Source: Podospora comata
Lineage: Eukaryota; Ascomycota; Sordariomycetes; Sordariales; Podosporaceae
Assembly (NCBI GenBank): GCA_017354895.1
Contig: CP071499.1
Span: 3,038,001 to 3,102,000 of the forward strand
Direction: 5' to 3'
Length of the DNA: 64,000 nt
This document shows positions 23,861-36,502 of the stretch, in pieces (within the stretch, counting starts at the first letter, position 1; every line of letters begins with the position of its first letter). The position numbers and the translations under genes are program-made. The notes beneath the pieces were generated by a model, which had not been told where the DNA came from, made no database searches, and worked only from the letters and a program-made list of their open reading frames with translations.

Positions 23861-26337
23861 TTTTTTTCCTTGAGGCCGATTACCTTGATAGTCTTGGTGA
23901 AAGTACCTATTGTTACACTGGGGAAAGTGTGTACGATGGTGGTGGTCGGGTGCGTGTGCTACTGCATTTGAATTAAATATGGAGGGGTTAGCATGGCGTT
24001 GTTTTCTTTTTATGGGTTTTATTGTTTTTGTTGAGATTGTTGATGTAATTAGTTTGTGTGCTGTTGAGGTTGGTGTGTGAGGATGCGTTGCTGAGATTGA
24101 GACTGAGATGAGATGAGAGGATAGAATGAGAAATGAAGATGAGATTGATGTTTGAATGTGTCTTACTTGGAAAGAGCATGGGGTTACGCACAGCTGGTAA
24201 TGATGGTTTTCTGTAGCTAGCGGCTCTTTAAGGCTGATGATTGAGGTTTATGGCTTTCGAGTCTGGGAGGTTTGGTGTTTATTTATTTTAGCTTTTTGAC
24301 ATTTCGGCATTGACAGTCGTACAGCTATCGCTAATCCTGACCTATATTGGATAGATTTCTTCGGCCCAAGGTTGTTAACTAGTAACAGTTGTCCATCGTC
24401 TCGACGGTGGAGTATTTCTCTCACGGCTTGTCTGCAGGGGTCTCTAAACCGTCTTTGACACACTGTAGATGTTCTAACCAGGTCATCATCATTAGATAGT
24501 TTCTAACGTGTACAGTCCGGCATAACATAATCTTCCCTTTCCGTTGTGTCCTCTCGCCTGTCGGTCGCGGAAACTTAACTACCATTGGGCCACCTGCGGA
24601 GATGACCGGGCCAGAGGACTTCGGGGCACGGTCGTCTCTTCGGAATGTGATGCCATCTTGGATGAGCGAGTGGGCGCGGGTGATGCTGCCTGATACAGCG
24701 AGGCCACGCAAGACTGCCTACCCGAGGGCAACCCATAATTATGAGGGCTCGCTGACGGGATCCTATACCGTTGGGCAACCGTGCCGTCAGAGAGACGAGG
24801 TGTGGTGACCTTCGGGGTTGCCCAGGCGGCGTCGTTGTGGACGAGAGAGGCAGGATCTTGCTGCTGGGAGAGCCGAGGCACAGGCCAAGCAGAGGTATCA
24901 TGCGGGGCGTGGGCGAAAGTCATCTTCGCTTCCATACGGACCGGGCCGGACCGGCCTGCGGGTGGTTGGTTGGCTGCGTGAGCGAGCGAGTGGGAGAGTC
25001 AGGTAAGATGGGACGGACGGATCAGGGCGCGCGAGCGAGCGGGAGAGTACATATACTCCTTCCCATATCATATTGTTGGGACGAAAGGTTTTGGGAGAGG
25101 CAATTTGCGATTCTTGACAAGGGTTGTTATCATTGTTAAATATCCTGCTACTCAGGGGTAAACAGGAGAGACTTGACCGAGTTCTTTTTGAATTTTGAAT
25201 TTTTTTGGACGAACACAGCGGAGAAGTCGCGGTGGATTCGTCTTAAATAAGCATGTACCATGAGCCTATGATTAGCAGCCCCAACCTCAGAGTCACATTC
25301 CTTCATTCATCTGTATCCCTGCTTTAGCCCAGTCAGCCTCCTCCGTCACGAGTCCTTTCCCGCCTGAAGGTCCTCCTCCTGCCGTAAACTAATCCCAAGA
25401 ACTCTTCCTAATCTACTTTTCCCCCACGAACAGAGGTCAAGGTGGGTGGTGGTGTAGAATGGTACCAATGGGGAGAGGGAGAGGGGGGGGAGAATCTGTA
25501 GGGGGAAGGCGGGTTTTAAAAAGGGGGTTGGTTGGTTGGTGGGGCAACGGATAGGGGGTCGGGGGGAAGTAAATAAGGGGTTTGCAACAGAGGTGAATAT
25601 GATGTGATGACCCGATTACCACAAGCGGAAACCAAAATGAGATTGCAAAAAGGAGAGGCAACATACCCTACACCCTCAGCCCACCCAGCATGCAGTCCCG
25701 TCTGGTGGTGTGACGATAAGTACAGACTGTCGATTTGCGACCTGGATGTCAGGCCGAGGGACTCGGAAAAGTAGGCGGCAAAGTTCCTGCGATTTGGGCA
25801 ATCTCCCAGCTTGTGAGGACCCGTACTCGCCTGGCAGCGGTTTGGTAGTAGTACATTTCGGGCAGGCGGGCGATGCTGGTTGCTTGTGAATATTATCTTG
25901 GTCGTTTGTGAACGTCATTGTGGACGGCGAGGCAAAAGAGTTTCAAGTTATCAAGATACCTATATCAGTTTCTTCAAAACACTTCGGCAGCCCCCAAAAA
26001 GCCATTTCAACTTTATTTACTCTACCGCGCCGCGTCACCAAGTGCCACGCCGCACGTAAAGAAGTGCCAACACCATCTCTAAGATTCACAACCCTCACGT
26101 CATCTTCACCAAACCATAACCAACACCAACGACGCAACAAAAGAATTTATCTGAAATGCATCATTTTTTGTCTCTCTGAAGACATAAGAAAATATGTATC
26201 TGCACAAGCTCTTGGGGAATTGTATAGGCAATCAATCAAAACCTCCACCCCTCCCATCCTCCATCCCCCTTTCTCTCCATTTCCTGCTCTATCTAAATAG
26301 TACACAACAGCCACACTGGCCTCTTGCAAGCCAGAAC
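23861..26337. other. Convergent intergenic region, CLC/LOS1
   Basis: About 2.5 kb without a supportable gene. It contains a GC-rich part (24550-25060) with short open frames on both strands, and a small minus-strand frame (25676-25918) with no recognised homology. No rRNA, tRNA or snRNA signature was found. Confidence 0.5.
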
Positions 26338-29300
26338 CTACTTCCGGCCCTTGAGCAGAGCCAAAAACCAATCGACCAGTGGCTTGCGCCCCGTCGTCGT
26401 CGTCAGCGTCCGCAAAAAGTCGTTGCTGTCCTGACCAAGCTGGTTTTGGACATGGTTGATATAGAGATCCGCCGTCTTCATCCAGATGGCCTGCTGGATG
26501 CCGGCGATTTCGTTGAGGATCTGTCTAGATGTCGCGTCGCTGCTCGGTCGGAACCCTCCGTCTTGCAAAACGTCCCAGCACACGCCGTGGAACTGGGAGA
26601 GCATAAACTGCTCAAAGCCGGGGATGGTGGGAGAGGGAGGGCCGGTAGCGACTGGGTTCTCACCCGGGGTGATGATGTCGGGACCACCCCACTGCGTAAT
26701 CATGCGGCTGAGAACGTTGAAGGCGATCCGGCTGGCCACAAGGTTCCCATGGTTGAGGTTCTTGGCGACGCTGAAGATGGACGACACAAGAGACTCAAAG
26801 TTACCCTGGTTGGCCGCAGACACCAAAACGCCTCCAAGATCGTTCATGAAGATTACCTGAACAAAAGAAACGTATTCCCGCCTCAGCTCCTGAAGCTGAA
26901 TTTCATCATCGGTGCCGTTGATCGGCTCAGAAAGGCCACCAAAGACCCGCTGAAGAAGTGGTGTAAGGAGAAGATCGAGAATGTTGGAAATCTCTCCCTT
27001 GAAGTTGTATACAATCTGCTCCAGCAGACGAAGGAACATAGCCATCTCGTCCTTGCTGGAGCTGCGAGAGAGCAGGCCTTCGATCCACTGTGGCAATTGT
27101 GGAAGAACGGCAGAGCCGAGGACGCTGAGCAGGCGGGAGAAGGCAGACCGGCAGGCCGCCCGGATCTCGTCACTCGTATTGAGCTGGTTCAAAGCAATCA
27201 GGATCGCCTCGGAAGCTCTTGTAAACTCGGCCGAGATCTCCTGTGCTGGCTGAGCCCGCGCCTTGGTGTGGCCAAGGGGCGTGTCGGCAAAACCATTGGC
27301 CAAAGTACCGAGGGCCATGATAATGTGGTGAATCTGGAGAATGGCTTGCGCATCCCCGGCCTTGGCTCTTTCGAGGTGGACGCTCATATCTGAGAAAAGA
27401 GGCTCCATGACAGACCGAGCGTACAAGGCCTGGTCGGCAACAGGGGTGGCAGATGTAGCAGACACACAACCTACAGCCTCAAACAAGTAGAGCTGGCCAT
27501 TGAAGACGGCATCGGCAGAGTGATCAGACTCATCAGAGGACATGTCGTCGTCAGCGTCATTACTAGGGACCTCAGCCTTGATGGGCAGCAAGTCGCTGAT
27601 GGACTCGATCACAGTCTTGGCGACATTGCCCACCTGCGCCCTCAAAGTCTTGACGAAGCGCAAGAACAGGTACCAAGAGCGTGTGCGCACCCTGACGTGC
27701 TCATGGTGCACCAGCCTTACGAAGTTCTCAAGGACCCGGGGGATGTAATTTTGGTGAGACTCGAAGAAGCTGTGATAGCGGACGCAAATCTCCATGTACT
27801 GGAGCAAGATAGCTGGGTGGGCGTAGTTGGCAATACCTTTGACGTGTCAGCATTGCTCGTATTCAAGACGGGAAGAAAACTTACCAGAATCAACCATCTT
27901 GCTCATCATGAGAGCCAGGCGCTCCGCGGCTACAGGGTTTGGCTGACTCTTGGCAGCCAGTCCCATGTTGGGCAGCGCAAGCTCTCCAAACAGGTACATT
28001 TCGTGAAGCGCCAGGTCCAGATCTCTCCAGTCCATCTGAGACCCTTGTTGCTGGAGGGTGGAAAACATGTTTCCGACTAGGTTGCTCATGAACTCCATGC
28101 AGAGGTTCTCATCAACGGCAGCAACGCTCTTTTGGAGAATTTGCAGCCTCTTACGCAGCTCCAGAAACTCTGCTTCGTCTGTTTGCTCGTCTTCGAGGCC
28201 CCAGTTGGACGTCTCGTCGTACCTCATCTTGAGAACTATGGCGTTCAGGATGGGAGGAAGCATTTCGGCATAGGTCGCCGGAAGAGTCCCGACTTTTCTA
28301 AGGAAAGTGAGGAGGTCGGTTAATGAGGGAATAACTGTCGAGCAGACCTCATCGTACTCGTCCGAGAACAAGCGGAGCAGGGACGGCAGGAAGTATTGCA
28401 GAAGCTGCTCAGCCTTCGCCCTCGTATCGTTGTCAACCTTGCCGTCCTCAAGCACGCGAACAATATCTGACATGACGGCGTTGACGAGCTTGGCGACCAC
28501 CTCGGCCAGATCCGTGTCGTACTGGGAGGTTCCCTTCCACTCATTGAGTGGGGGACTGGCCAGCAATTCTGTGATGATTTCGCGAAGCTGCAAGAAGTTG
28601 ATCATCTCGATCTTGTCGCTCGCCTTCATTTTCTTGCTGACAATCTCGGTAAAGGTGTCAACAGCTATATCTCTGACCTTGTCCTCGCCACCTGAAGCAT
28701 TTGATCTCCCGACCAAGGGCAGCAGAAGACCGAGCATTTGTTGGTTGATGACCAGCGAGATGTCGATCCAGCTCACCCATTTCCCAATGATTTTGAGCGT
28801 CATCTCAACGACTCCATCGTGCTGGTTGCTGTACCGAGACAGAATATCGGTCCATGACGTGGCAATTTTGGCCATATCTCGCTCACGAATAAGGTCCTTG
28901 AGATCACTGTTTCTCTTCGCCTCCTGCTCCTGCCGGCTGAGCATCAAGTCGGCAATCTCGTCGTGAATCGAGCTGAGAATGCGGAGGTATAACATGACGC
29001 CAGGGAGGTTGTCATTCTGGGCAATGGCATAAAAGTCCTGAACGAAGCTGCTCCAGTGTTCCCTGTACAAGAAGACAAAGAGGTATGTGAGGGTTTGCGT
29101 CAGCTTGTTTTGGAGATGTGCTGGGTCGACCTGACTTTGGGTGTTGCTCGTGTATGTCCGTCCGATATATTCGAGGAGAGACTGCTTCAGGTACACGAGA
29201 CTGGCTGCATCCAGGGCTTCTGAATGAACGGCATTGTTTATGATTTCGAGCGAGACTAGTCGTACGACTTCGGACGCTGGGGGGGATCGGGTAAAGAGGC

Positions 29301-29560
29301 CGATGCAAACCTGCCAGGCCTGGGGGTCTACTCGCAGCTGGTTAAGGTACTCGAAAGCCTGGCCCTTGAGCTCCTGGCTGGAACTAGGGTTCCAGGCGAC
29401 CTCGATCGCATTCTCGATCTATGAGGGCAGAGCATGTTAGCATGGTCATGCGACACGGCCCAGACGACGGTGACGGTTATCCCTCCTCTGGTGGTAGCGG
29501 GGTTGGGAGATTGGGCGCTTTTTGCGGGGAACTAGATCATGGGCTTACCTGGGCGTCCAT
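26338..29560 (-). CDS. LOS1: Exportin-T (tRNA nuclear export receptor)
   Basis: Three exons, read on the minus strand as 29560-29549 (MDAQ), 29418-27885 and 27836-26338, give 1014 residues. Intron 1 is 130 nt (GTAAGC..CATAG); intron 2 is 48 nt (GTAAGT, GCTGAC, AAAG). The start IENAIEVAWNPSSSQELKGQ, the LKQSLLEYIGRTY region and the all-helical HEAT architecture match Los1/XPO-T, a karyopherin-beta that carries mature tRNAs out of the nucleus with Ran-GTP. Length is close to fungal Los1. The C-terminus ends in FLALLKGRK. The first exon is very short but fixes the start with a GTAAGC donor in the right phase. It lies head-to-tail behind POB3 on the same strand. Confidence 0.93.
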
Positions 29561-30223
29561 TGCCGGACACAGTGGTTAATGTGGTGTGTGGTGAGGGATT
29601 CGGAGTCTTTATATTTCGGTGGGCTATTATTTTTGACGCGAGGCTGCTATAACTCTGGAAGCTGTGGTGGAAGAGCACTCGGCATTCTCAGATACGGCAG
29701 ATGTGGCGCCGAAGATACATGAGTCGACCTTGCTTCAGTTGGCCTCCATGGTCTGCGGGGAATAAGTAAGGTAGGGCGGCGGTGAGGGATGGAGGGTTGT
29801 TCGGATGGAGACAGTGCACAGTTAAAGACACACTCTTGTTCAGTGTGTACAGCCGCGGCGTGAGTTGCTTGGAAGTTTGTTTCTATTTCGACTCGTTCTC
29901 AATCTGGGGAAACAAAGTGGTGGATGGAAATGGGATGCTGCCAAAGATGGTGGGGCAGAGGGAGTCAAAAAAGTCAACCTCTACAGTAAAAGGCCAGGCT
30001 TCCAGACTGCCACCTGAATTGGTGGGGCACGCGCACGTGCCACCATATTTCTCTCCTCTCTAGAACACAAGACAAGGAATGCCCATTGTGATACACTGCA
30101 TACGGATATTCATAAATCCTTTGCCAAACCCCCAACGCCATAACCAGATACATTGGCTCCAAAACAGACCCCTTATTTTCCTTCCTCATAACTACCCCAA
30201 TCCAAGACCGTCCCCCCGCTGAC
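29561..30223. other. Intergenic region POB3-LOS1
   Basis: About 660 bases between the POB3 stop and the LOS1 start. It should hold the POB3 3' end and the LOS1 promoter; nothing else was recognised. Confidence 0.6.
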
Positions 30224-32066
30224 TCAACCAGTCTTCTTCTTCTTCTTTGGCCGCTCTTCCTCCTCCTCTTCAGCATCTTCCATCTCCTCGTCTTCGTCAT
30301 CATCCACCTCATTATCAACATCACTCTCTCCGCTGCCTGAACCATCACTTTCATGATTGCTGTCGTATTCCTCGGCGACGTCGCTGTCCGAGTCAGCCTG
30401 GAAGTCCTCATCCACGCTCTCCTCATCTTCGTCGGCCGAGCCGCGATCGGCCTTGTTCTGGACCACTTCCTCGTCTGAGCTGGCCATGTCCTCCGCTCTC
30501 ATGGCCGCAGCAAGCATGTTGGCATCCTCATCGATTTCGTTCTTAACGCGAAGACCCTTGTACTGGAAGAAGTCCTCGAGTCCCTTAAGATCTTCACGGT
30601 TGATGTTGCTAAACTGCGAGTTGCCGCCGCCCTTCATGTGGACTGTTATATCAAACGTCGACAGGGCGGAGACAGCTCCCCCAACGCGAGAGAAGGTGAT
30701 GGACTGCGTTTGATCGTATGCGATGTAGGTGGCTGGCTTGGGCACGAACATGAACGCCTTTTCCAGGCAGTACAAGAAGCCCTCGCTGGCCTTGATCGAA
30801 CACTTGATGCCGGACTGGGCCCGGTGTGTCTGGAAGTTTTTGGCAGGTGAGAGAATCTTCTTGCCCGCGAGTCCTCTAAAAATCTGGGCCACCACGCTGT
30901 GCAGGGGCTGCTCGTAGTGAGACTCGAGCTTGCCCTTGTACTTCTCGTTGAGGTCTTCTTCAGGGAGGTTCAGATCCAGCGTCACTTCCTCGTCCGTCTT
31001 GAACTGCATCACAAGGAATGGATACCTGGTCTGACCCTGGCGCAAGGGTGGATCCAGCCCGATGCAGAGGAGATAGTGAACCTCGTCGGGCTTGGGGAGA
31101 ACCATGAACTTCTTGATGGCTTCGTACTGGATCTTGTAGTCGTATGTCTTGCCGCGAAGACGAAATGATGTATCGTACATATCGATATCGAAACGACCTC
31201 TTGGCGTGAGGTGCAAGACATCGAGGAAGGTGGCAATCGTGTCGCCGGCCGACTCGCCAATCTCGGCCTTCTCAATGAGGGTGTCGTAGAAGAGAGTGAC
31301 GGCGTTCTTCTCTTCCTCGTCTGCATCGCTGCCAGCATCACCGCCCTCGGCCTCTTTCCGGGTGGTTGTTCCTGGAATGTAGAACCTCATCTCGACCATC
31401 TGGTCCTTTCCGGCGGACGCCTTCTTTCCCTTTCCAGGGGTGGCACCATTCTGACCGGGTTTCCCACCCTCGCCAACAGCAAACTCGACAGCGATTTCGT
31501 TTCTGCCGGCAAGGTTGGTGTTGGAGATTTCAGAGTAGGGGATTTCGAAGGCGGGACGGTTCTGGACGTTGAATGTGAGCTCCGCCTTTCCAAACTCGGC
31601 CTTGCCCCAGTTCCAGCCGCGCAGCGAATGCTCCTTGTTTTCTAGGTTCGTGCTATACCAGTTCTTGAAGATTTTGCTCAAGCGCTCGTAGTCCTGTTGG
31701 GGCGGGGGGCTGTCAGCAGCTGTCTCGGCTTGTTTCAATGTCGAAAATTAGGCACCCACCTCTTGCTGAAAACCGTCTAGTTGAATGATGCCCGAATTCC
31801 TCTGCAGAATCTTGATCTCGTAGCCCTTGGCGGCTCTGCTCCATTGCGCACCGCCAATGTTGCCCTGATCGAGTGTGAAGGTGTCGCCGCCGCCTACTGG
31901 CTTCCAGCCGAGACCGGTCTCCGCGAATCTGCACTTTCCGTGCTCCTTGGACAGGTCCAGGTAAATGTTGTCGAAACTCTCACTGCGCAGCGGTCAGTCT
32001 GGGAAGCTCAAGCGATCAGGCGCATAGAAATGGAGTTCGGAAGTAAACAACGTACATGGCGGCCAT
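30224..32066 (-). CDS. POB3: FACT complex subunit Pob3 (SSRP1 family)
   Basis: Three exons, read on the minus strand as 32066-32056, 31982-31760 and 31693-30224, give 567 residues. Intron 1 (73 nt, GTACGT..CTGAC..GCAG) makes the N-terminus MAAIESFDNIYLDLSKEHG, the expected fungal Pob3 start. Intron 2 (66 nt) joins GFQQE to DYERL. The order is an N-terminal dimerisation domain that pairs with Spt16, then SSRP1 and tandem PH-like histone-binding domains (LHLTPRGRFDIDMYDTSFRLRGK), and a strongly acidic C-terminus ending EEERPKKKKKTG. There is no HMG box, as usual for fungal Pob3, which relies on a separate Nhp6. FACT reorganises nucleosomes during transcription and replication in the nucleus. 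Confidence 0.96.
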
Positions 32067-32713
32067 GGTGATGGTTTCCTATCCAAAGTCTCGGAGATGG
32101 TTTGGATGGCGTTGTGGGTGACTGGAGGTTGTCGGAGACAAAATTGAAGGCGGCGTCGAAAGAACTTCCACTCGGCGCGCCTCTGAAAGGGAATCGGCGC
32201 CGTGACGCGACAAGCTAAATTGGTGGTCCGTGTCCTTTTCTTGGCGGCTCTGGGGCAGTAGCTGAACTGCCGGGCGGTGTGGCTTTCAGGACAGCAGGTG
32301 GCTTTTGGCTTGCAGGGAAAAGCTTGGGCCAGGAGAGCCCCTAGAAAGGTGGGGGTGTATCGAGGGGTCAACTCTTTTGTTCACTTTTATCTCGGAGCAC
32401 CACCTACAACGCTCCCGAGTGTGCGGCTGGACGGCACGCATAAAGAAACATACGTTTGGCTGTCTTATTCTTATGCTCCCCAAATTAGGCCTAGTGAACA
32501 AGTGGCTAACAGGGAAACCGCAAAACCGTGAAATATTATCGAGTGTTGACTTGGTTTGCAGCCCCAATTTCCCCTACCACGAGTATGCCGTCCATGTAAG
32601 TACCTATGTATGCCGTCCATGTTGGGAAACTTTCGCGCCTCAGTGGAAACAACTAATAAAGTTTGGGGCAGAATGCCACGCTCTTGTCCAAAGTTCTCTT
32701 TAATCCTGCGTAA
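32067..32713. other. Intergenic region upstream of POB3
   Basis: About 650 bases; POB3 promoter on the left. No gene recognised. Confidence 0.5.
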
Positions 32714-32787
32714 GTTTAAGCCCTCTTGCCTCTCTTGCTCGAAAGTCAAGCCCACTTGCTCGAAAGTTAAGCCTACTTGCTTAGAAA
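32714..32787 (+). repeat. 21-bp tandem repeat array (left of the coiled-coil relic)
   Basis: Two clear 21-bp units, TTGCTCGAAAGTCAAGCCCAC (32735-32755; 21 bases, described here as core GAAAGTCAAGCC) and a near copy with core GAAAGTTAAGCC (32756-32776), plus partial units on each side. The core resembles the ~20-bp units at 42737-42818 (ATAGTCAAGAGGCC). Confidence 0.7.
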
Positions 32788-32974
32788 TCGACACCTATCA
32801 CAAAGTTTAAATACCTGCCACCACCTGTCTCTCCCAATTGCATCCCAAAATCTACTCTCTGGTTCAGAACAGTCTGCAAACGCACCATCTTATCTTTGGT
32901 TCAGCTATCCAAGCATCACCGTTAAACCACACCACACACCATCTCTCAAGATACACAGACCAATTCCAAAATGG

Positions 32975-33618
32975 ACGGTTTCAATTTGTTCTAGTTTACC
33001 CAGAAAATAAAGGCCTACATGGATCTGCGCTCCACCAACCTGGATACGCGCCTCACCAACATGGAGGAGCGCCTCACCCACATGGAGCAGAGTCTCACCC
33101 ACATGGAGCAGTTCTTCACCAACATGGATCAGCGCATTAACCAACTCAAGACCTATCGAGACGGGCTTCGCCAACATCAATAGCCGAATGAACAACCTCG
33201 ATGGCCCACGCAAAGTCTCAACAACCTCACACAATTTGACAGATAAAAAATCTCAGGCACACAATATTGGGCAACAACAACAGCAGGATCTCGACTATTA
33301 ATACTGCAATCGGCAGGATTGAGGCATGAATCGATGGTCTCGAGCAGCACATGGGTGTCCTGTACAATCAACTTTCTCGGGAGATCACCAATGCCTCCAA
33401 AAATTTTGAGCGAGAAGCATGAAGCATTGCGGCAAGACGTGAACGCAAAGATAAACAAGTTTGAACTGAGAATCAATCGCAAGGTGGACGACCACATGCA
33501 GTTGCGGGATATGGTAAGCTTTCTTCACTTTACTTTACCCAGTATCAACATACAAGCACCCCTGCTTTCTTCATACATACGTGTACATAGATACTAACTG
33601 CTGTAGGTCATTTTATAG
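32975..33618 (+). pseudogene. Decayed small coiled-coil protein gene
   Basis: From an ATG at about 32971 (MDGFN) the frame is soon broken by an in-frame stop. It then resumes with a clear heptad pattern: LDTRLTNMEERLTHMEQ, then LTHMEQ and FTNMDQRINQLK. Further coiled-coil stretches continue in shifted frames (INSRMNNLDG; LEQHMGVLYNQLSREI; ALRQDVNAKINKFELRINRK). The last of these joins, through a perfect intron (about 33515-33607: GTAAGC, ACTAAC, CTGTAG), to a short terminal exon VIL-stop. At least two nonsense and two frame changes make an intact product unlikely. Short repeat arrays flank it (32714-32787 and 33955-33999), in opposite orientation. The family is not recognised; a multicopy small coiled-coil gene is the best guess. 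Confidence 0.55.
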
Positions 33619-33954
33619 TTTCATGATCGTCGTGAGGCTACTTCGTTTAGTTGACTAGCAAGGCTTTTCGAGCGCCGATAGCGTAACGGGTTTGGTTTGG
33701 GTTGAAGGATGGATCTGAGAGCTCAGTACTATTGTGGATGATTGTGGGGCGGATTAGTGAGGTTGAAGTGATCAAGTCAAGCCTCCGAGAAACTACCAGA
33801 ACATAGAAAAATCAAGGCTCGTTCAAAGTCAGTGTTCAGGATCTGTGTTTTAGTTTTGTAGCTATATCAGCACCCTCCGCACACAACAATTGGCACCGCA
33901 AAAGTCAGTTAACCTATATCATATTGTGAGCCATGCCTCCAAGGAAAACCAATA

Positions 33955-33999
33955 GGCCTTTTAGCTATCTTTGAAGGCCTAATAATTATCCTTCAAGGT
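33955..33999 (-). repeat. ~20-bp repeat units (right of the coiled-coil relic)
   Basis: Two to two-and-a-half degenerate units: AGGCCTTTTAGCTATCTTTG and AAGGCCTAATAATTATCCTT. They match the reverse complement of the units at 42737-42818. Confidence 0.6.
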
Positions 34000-34287
34000 A
34001 TAGTTTACACTATAATAGAGGTAACCTACTTACTTCGGTGCTCATTATTTTGCCCGTTTTGTGTCATCACTCGTACCAAGTTACTAAAAGCGCTCCTTCC
34101 GTAGTTTCCAAGCATGTAATATTCCACGTAGCATTAATAAGCTGTTGGTTCTGGGAACTTCTTCTACTTTGTGCATAACAATCATTGCTGATGATAAATA
34201 AAATGCATAGCCTATAAACCGCCTTTGCTCGCTAATTATATAGTTCCCTGAATAAACCCCTTTACAAACACCACCCCCCTCACTCAC

Positions 34288-36148
34288 TCAAAGTTTAACA
34301 TCCCCGGGCGTCCCCTTCTTGGCCCAGTCCCGAAGGACGTTCTTCCTTATCTTCCCCGTGCTCGTCTTTGGCAACTCCCTCACCACCTCCACCTCCCTCG
34401 GCACCATGAATTTACTGATACTGCTCTGGTGTTTCGCCCAGTCGATAAACTCCTTTTCGTCAATCGTCTGTCCTTGCTTGACTGTGAGGTAAGCCTTTGG
34501 CCTCTCCCCCCAGTGAGAGTCTGGCACTGCGACGACGCCGGCTTCGAGGACGGAGGGGTGCTCGACTAGCATTGATTCAAGGGCGACAGAGGAGATGTTT
34601 TCACCACCTATATATAAAAAACAAAAATTGTCAGGTTTTTTTTTCTTTTTTTTTTTGGGGAACCAACCAGAGATAATGATATCCTTCTGCCTATCTTGAA
34701 TCAAAATACTCCCATCCTCACACCAGACTGCCAGGTCCCCAGAGCGGAGAACACCCCCCTCAAAGAGCTTCCTCGTCGCCTCCGGGTCTTTGTAGTACCC
34801 CTTGCAGCAGATATTCCCCTCAAAAACAATCTCGCCTACTTCCTTTCCGTTCTTGGCAACGTCTACCGGCTCCCCGCCTAGGCTACTCCCATCCTCGGCC
34901 GTCTTGATGACACGCACACCAAGCGAGGTGAGAAATCCATGACCTTGCCTTGCCATTTTTGCAAACTTCTCGTGGGGGGGCAGGAGGTCCCATTCTGGTA
35001 GGAGGTAACCCCTGGTGATTGGACCGTATGTTTCGGTAAGACCATAGACGTGGACAGGGTAGAGGTTTAACGCGGTCATTTGCTCGAATAACCTCGCTGT
35101 TGGGGGGGACGCAGCAACAGTGACACGGACTGGGTTGGGGAGGACTTCGGCGTTGGGGTCGGCGCACAAAAGGGTGTTGACTGTTGGTGCTGCGTTGAAG
35201 TGGGTGACCCCCTCGTTTTTGAGAAGAGACCAGATAAGCGGGTAGTCTATCTTCCTCAGACAGACGTGGGTTCCCCTCACGGCGGTGATGGCCCAGGGAA
35301 AGGTCCAGCCTACGGCGTGGAACATGGGGAGGGTCCAGAGATACTTGCACCTGCCGTCTGGGAGGTTGAGGCCCGACTCGACAATGTTAGCCATGGTTGC
35401 CAGGTAGGCCCCGCGGTGGGTGTAGATTACCCCCTTTGGGCGGGAGGTTGTGCCAGAGGTGAAAGGGAGAGCGATGGTGGAATCTTCGTCGGGGACGCGG
35501 GCTGAGATGAGGTCTGACCAGCCTTTTGAGCCGGTGGTGCGGTCGAGGATGAGGCCTTCGAGGACTGCTTCGTCAAAGGGGCCGGAGAGGACGCCTTCTG
35601 TTGCGTCGGTGTCCTGATATTGTTAGTTATTAGCTTTTATGGGAGATGAGAGAGCGTGGGGGGCTTACAAGATCAACGATGATTTTGACATTGGGGTGAG
35701 ATTCTGTAAAGGCCTTCAACAGATTCTCATACTCCTTGTCGACAATGATGCAGTCCACCTCGGCAAAGTCGAAGATGTAGGTGATATCATCTGGTTTCAG
35801 CCTGTAGTTTACTGGCACAATCACACCCCCAGCAGCAACAATCCCAAAGATGCTCTCCAAAAACGCCGGCGTATTGGGTGCTAGCAGACCAATGCGCTTG
35901 TAGCCATGCTTGCGGAAGTAGTATGCCAGCCCACGGGCACGGTCAGCGAGCTCCATGTAGGACCGCCGGAGGGTCTTGTTGTTGGCTGTGACATGGTAGA
36001 CGGCCTCGGCATCGGGCTCAATGGCAGCGGCGCGTTCGAGGAAGTAAGTTGGCGAGAGGTGGGAGAAGTGGTGGGGTACTGATTCAGGGGTGGCCGAGTG
36101 GAAGATGTGGCCGAGGACGTTTCTGAGGCGGTTGGAGGGCCCTGACAT
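34288..36148 (-). CDS. AMP-binding acyl-CoA synthetase-like enzyme (ANL superfamily)
   Basis: Three exons, read on the minus strand as 36148-35669, 35613-34668 and 34607-34288, give 581 residues. All ANL core motifs are present: TSGTTSRPKG (212-221), YGLTETYGP (350-358), SGDLAVW (451-457), DRQKDIIISGGENISS (467-482) and PKTSTGKIRK, with catalytic Lys about 561. The enzyme should activate a carboxylic acid with ATP and load it on CoA. Sequence style is of medium/long-chain or coumarate-CoA-ligase-like acyl-activating enzymes; substrate unknown. Intron 2 (34608-34667, 60 nt, GTTGGT..ATATAG) is in frame and stop-free. Removing it restores the invariant SGGEN motif, so it is a real intron. The C-terminus VKL is only a weak fit to a peroxisomal PTS1. 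The start is the first ATG of the frame (MSGPSNRL); its coordinate may be off by one. Confidence 0.9.
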
Positions 36149-36468
36149 TGTGAATGGCGATGAGGGTTGACGGTGACGGCGGATGGGAACCAAGCAACGA
36201 CAAACACCGGTGAACTAGTAGTAACTAAAGATGGGGAAAAGCCGTTGGACCGAGAGACCAAAAAAACCAAACCAGTGAAAAAACAGACGATAGCAACACG
36301 CCAACGACCACGTCAACAGCGAGGGGACAAGGAGAAAGGGGGAACAGGGAACCAGCGACGAGCGAGCGAACACCTAGTACCTAGTAGCAGCAACATAAAA
36401 GAGAGGATGGGGAGAGGAGAGGAGAGGAGAGGGGAGGAGAGGAGAGGAGAGGAGAGGAGAGGTATAGT

Positions 36469-36502
<34 letters not shown>

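Noticed and set aside
25676-25918. Small minus-strand frame (MTFTNDQDN...), with a possible GTATGT donor near its end
   Set aside because: No homologue recognised and no convincing following exon; other frames across it look equally good or bad.
26194-27393. 399-codon plus-strand frame
   Set aside because: Antisense shadow of LOS1.
34288-34300. Peroxisomal targeting signal at the synthetase C-terminus
   Set aside because: The last three residues are VKL, not a standard SKL-type signal, so location is left open.
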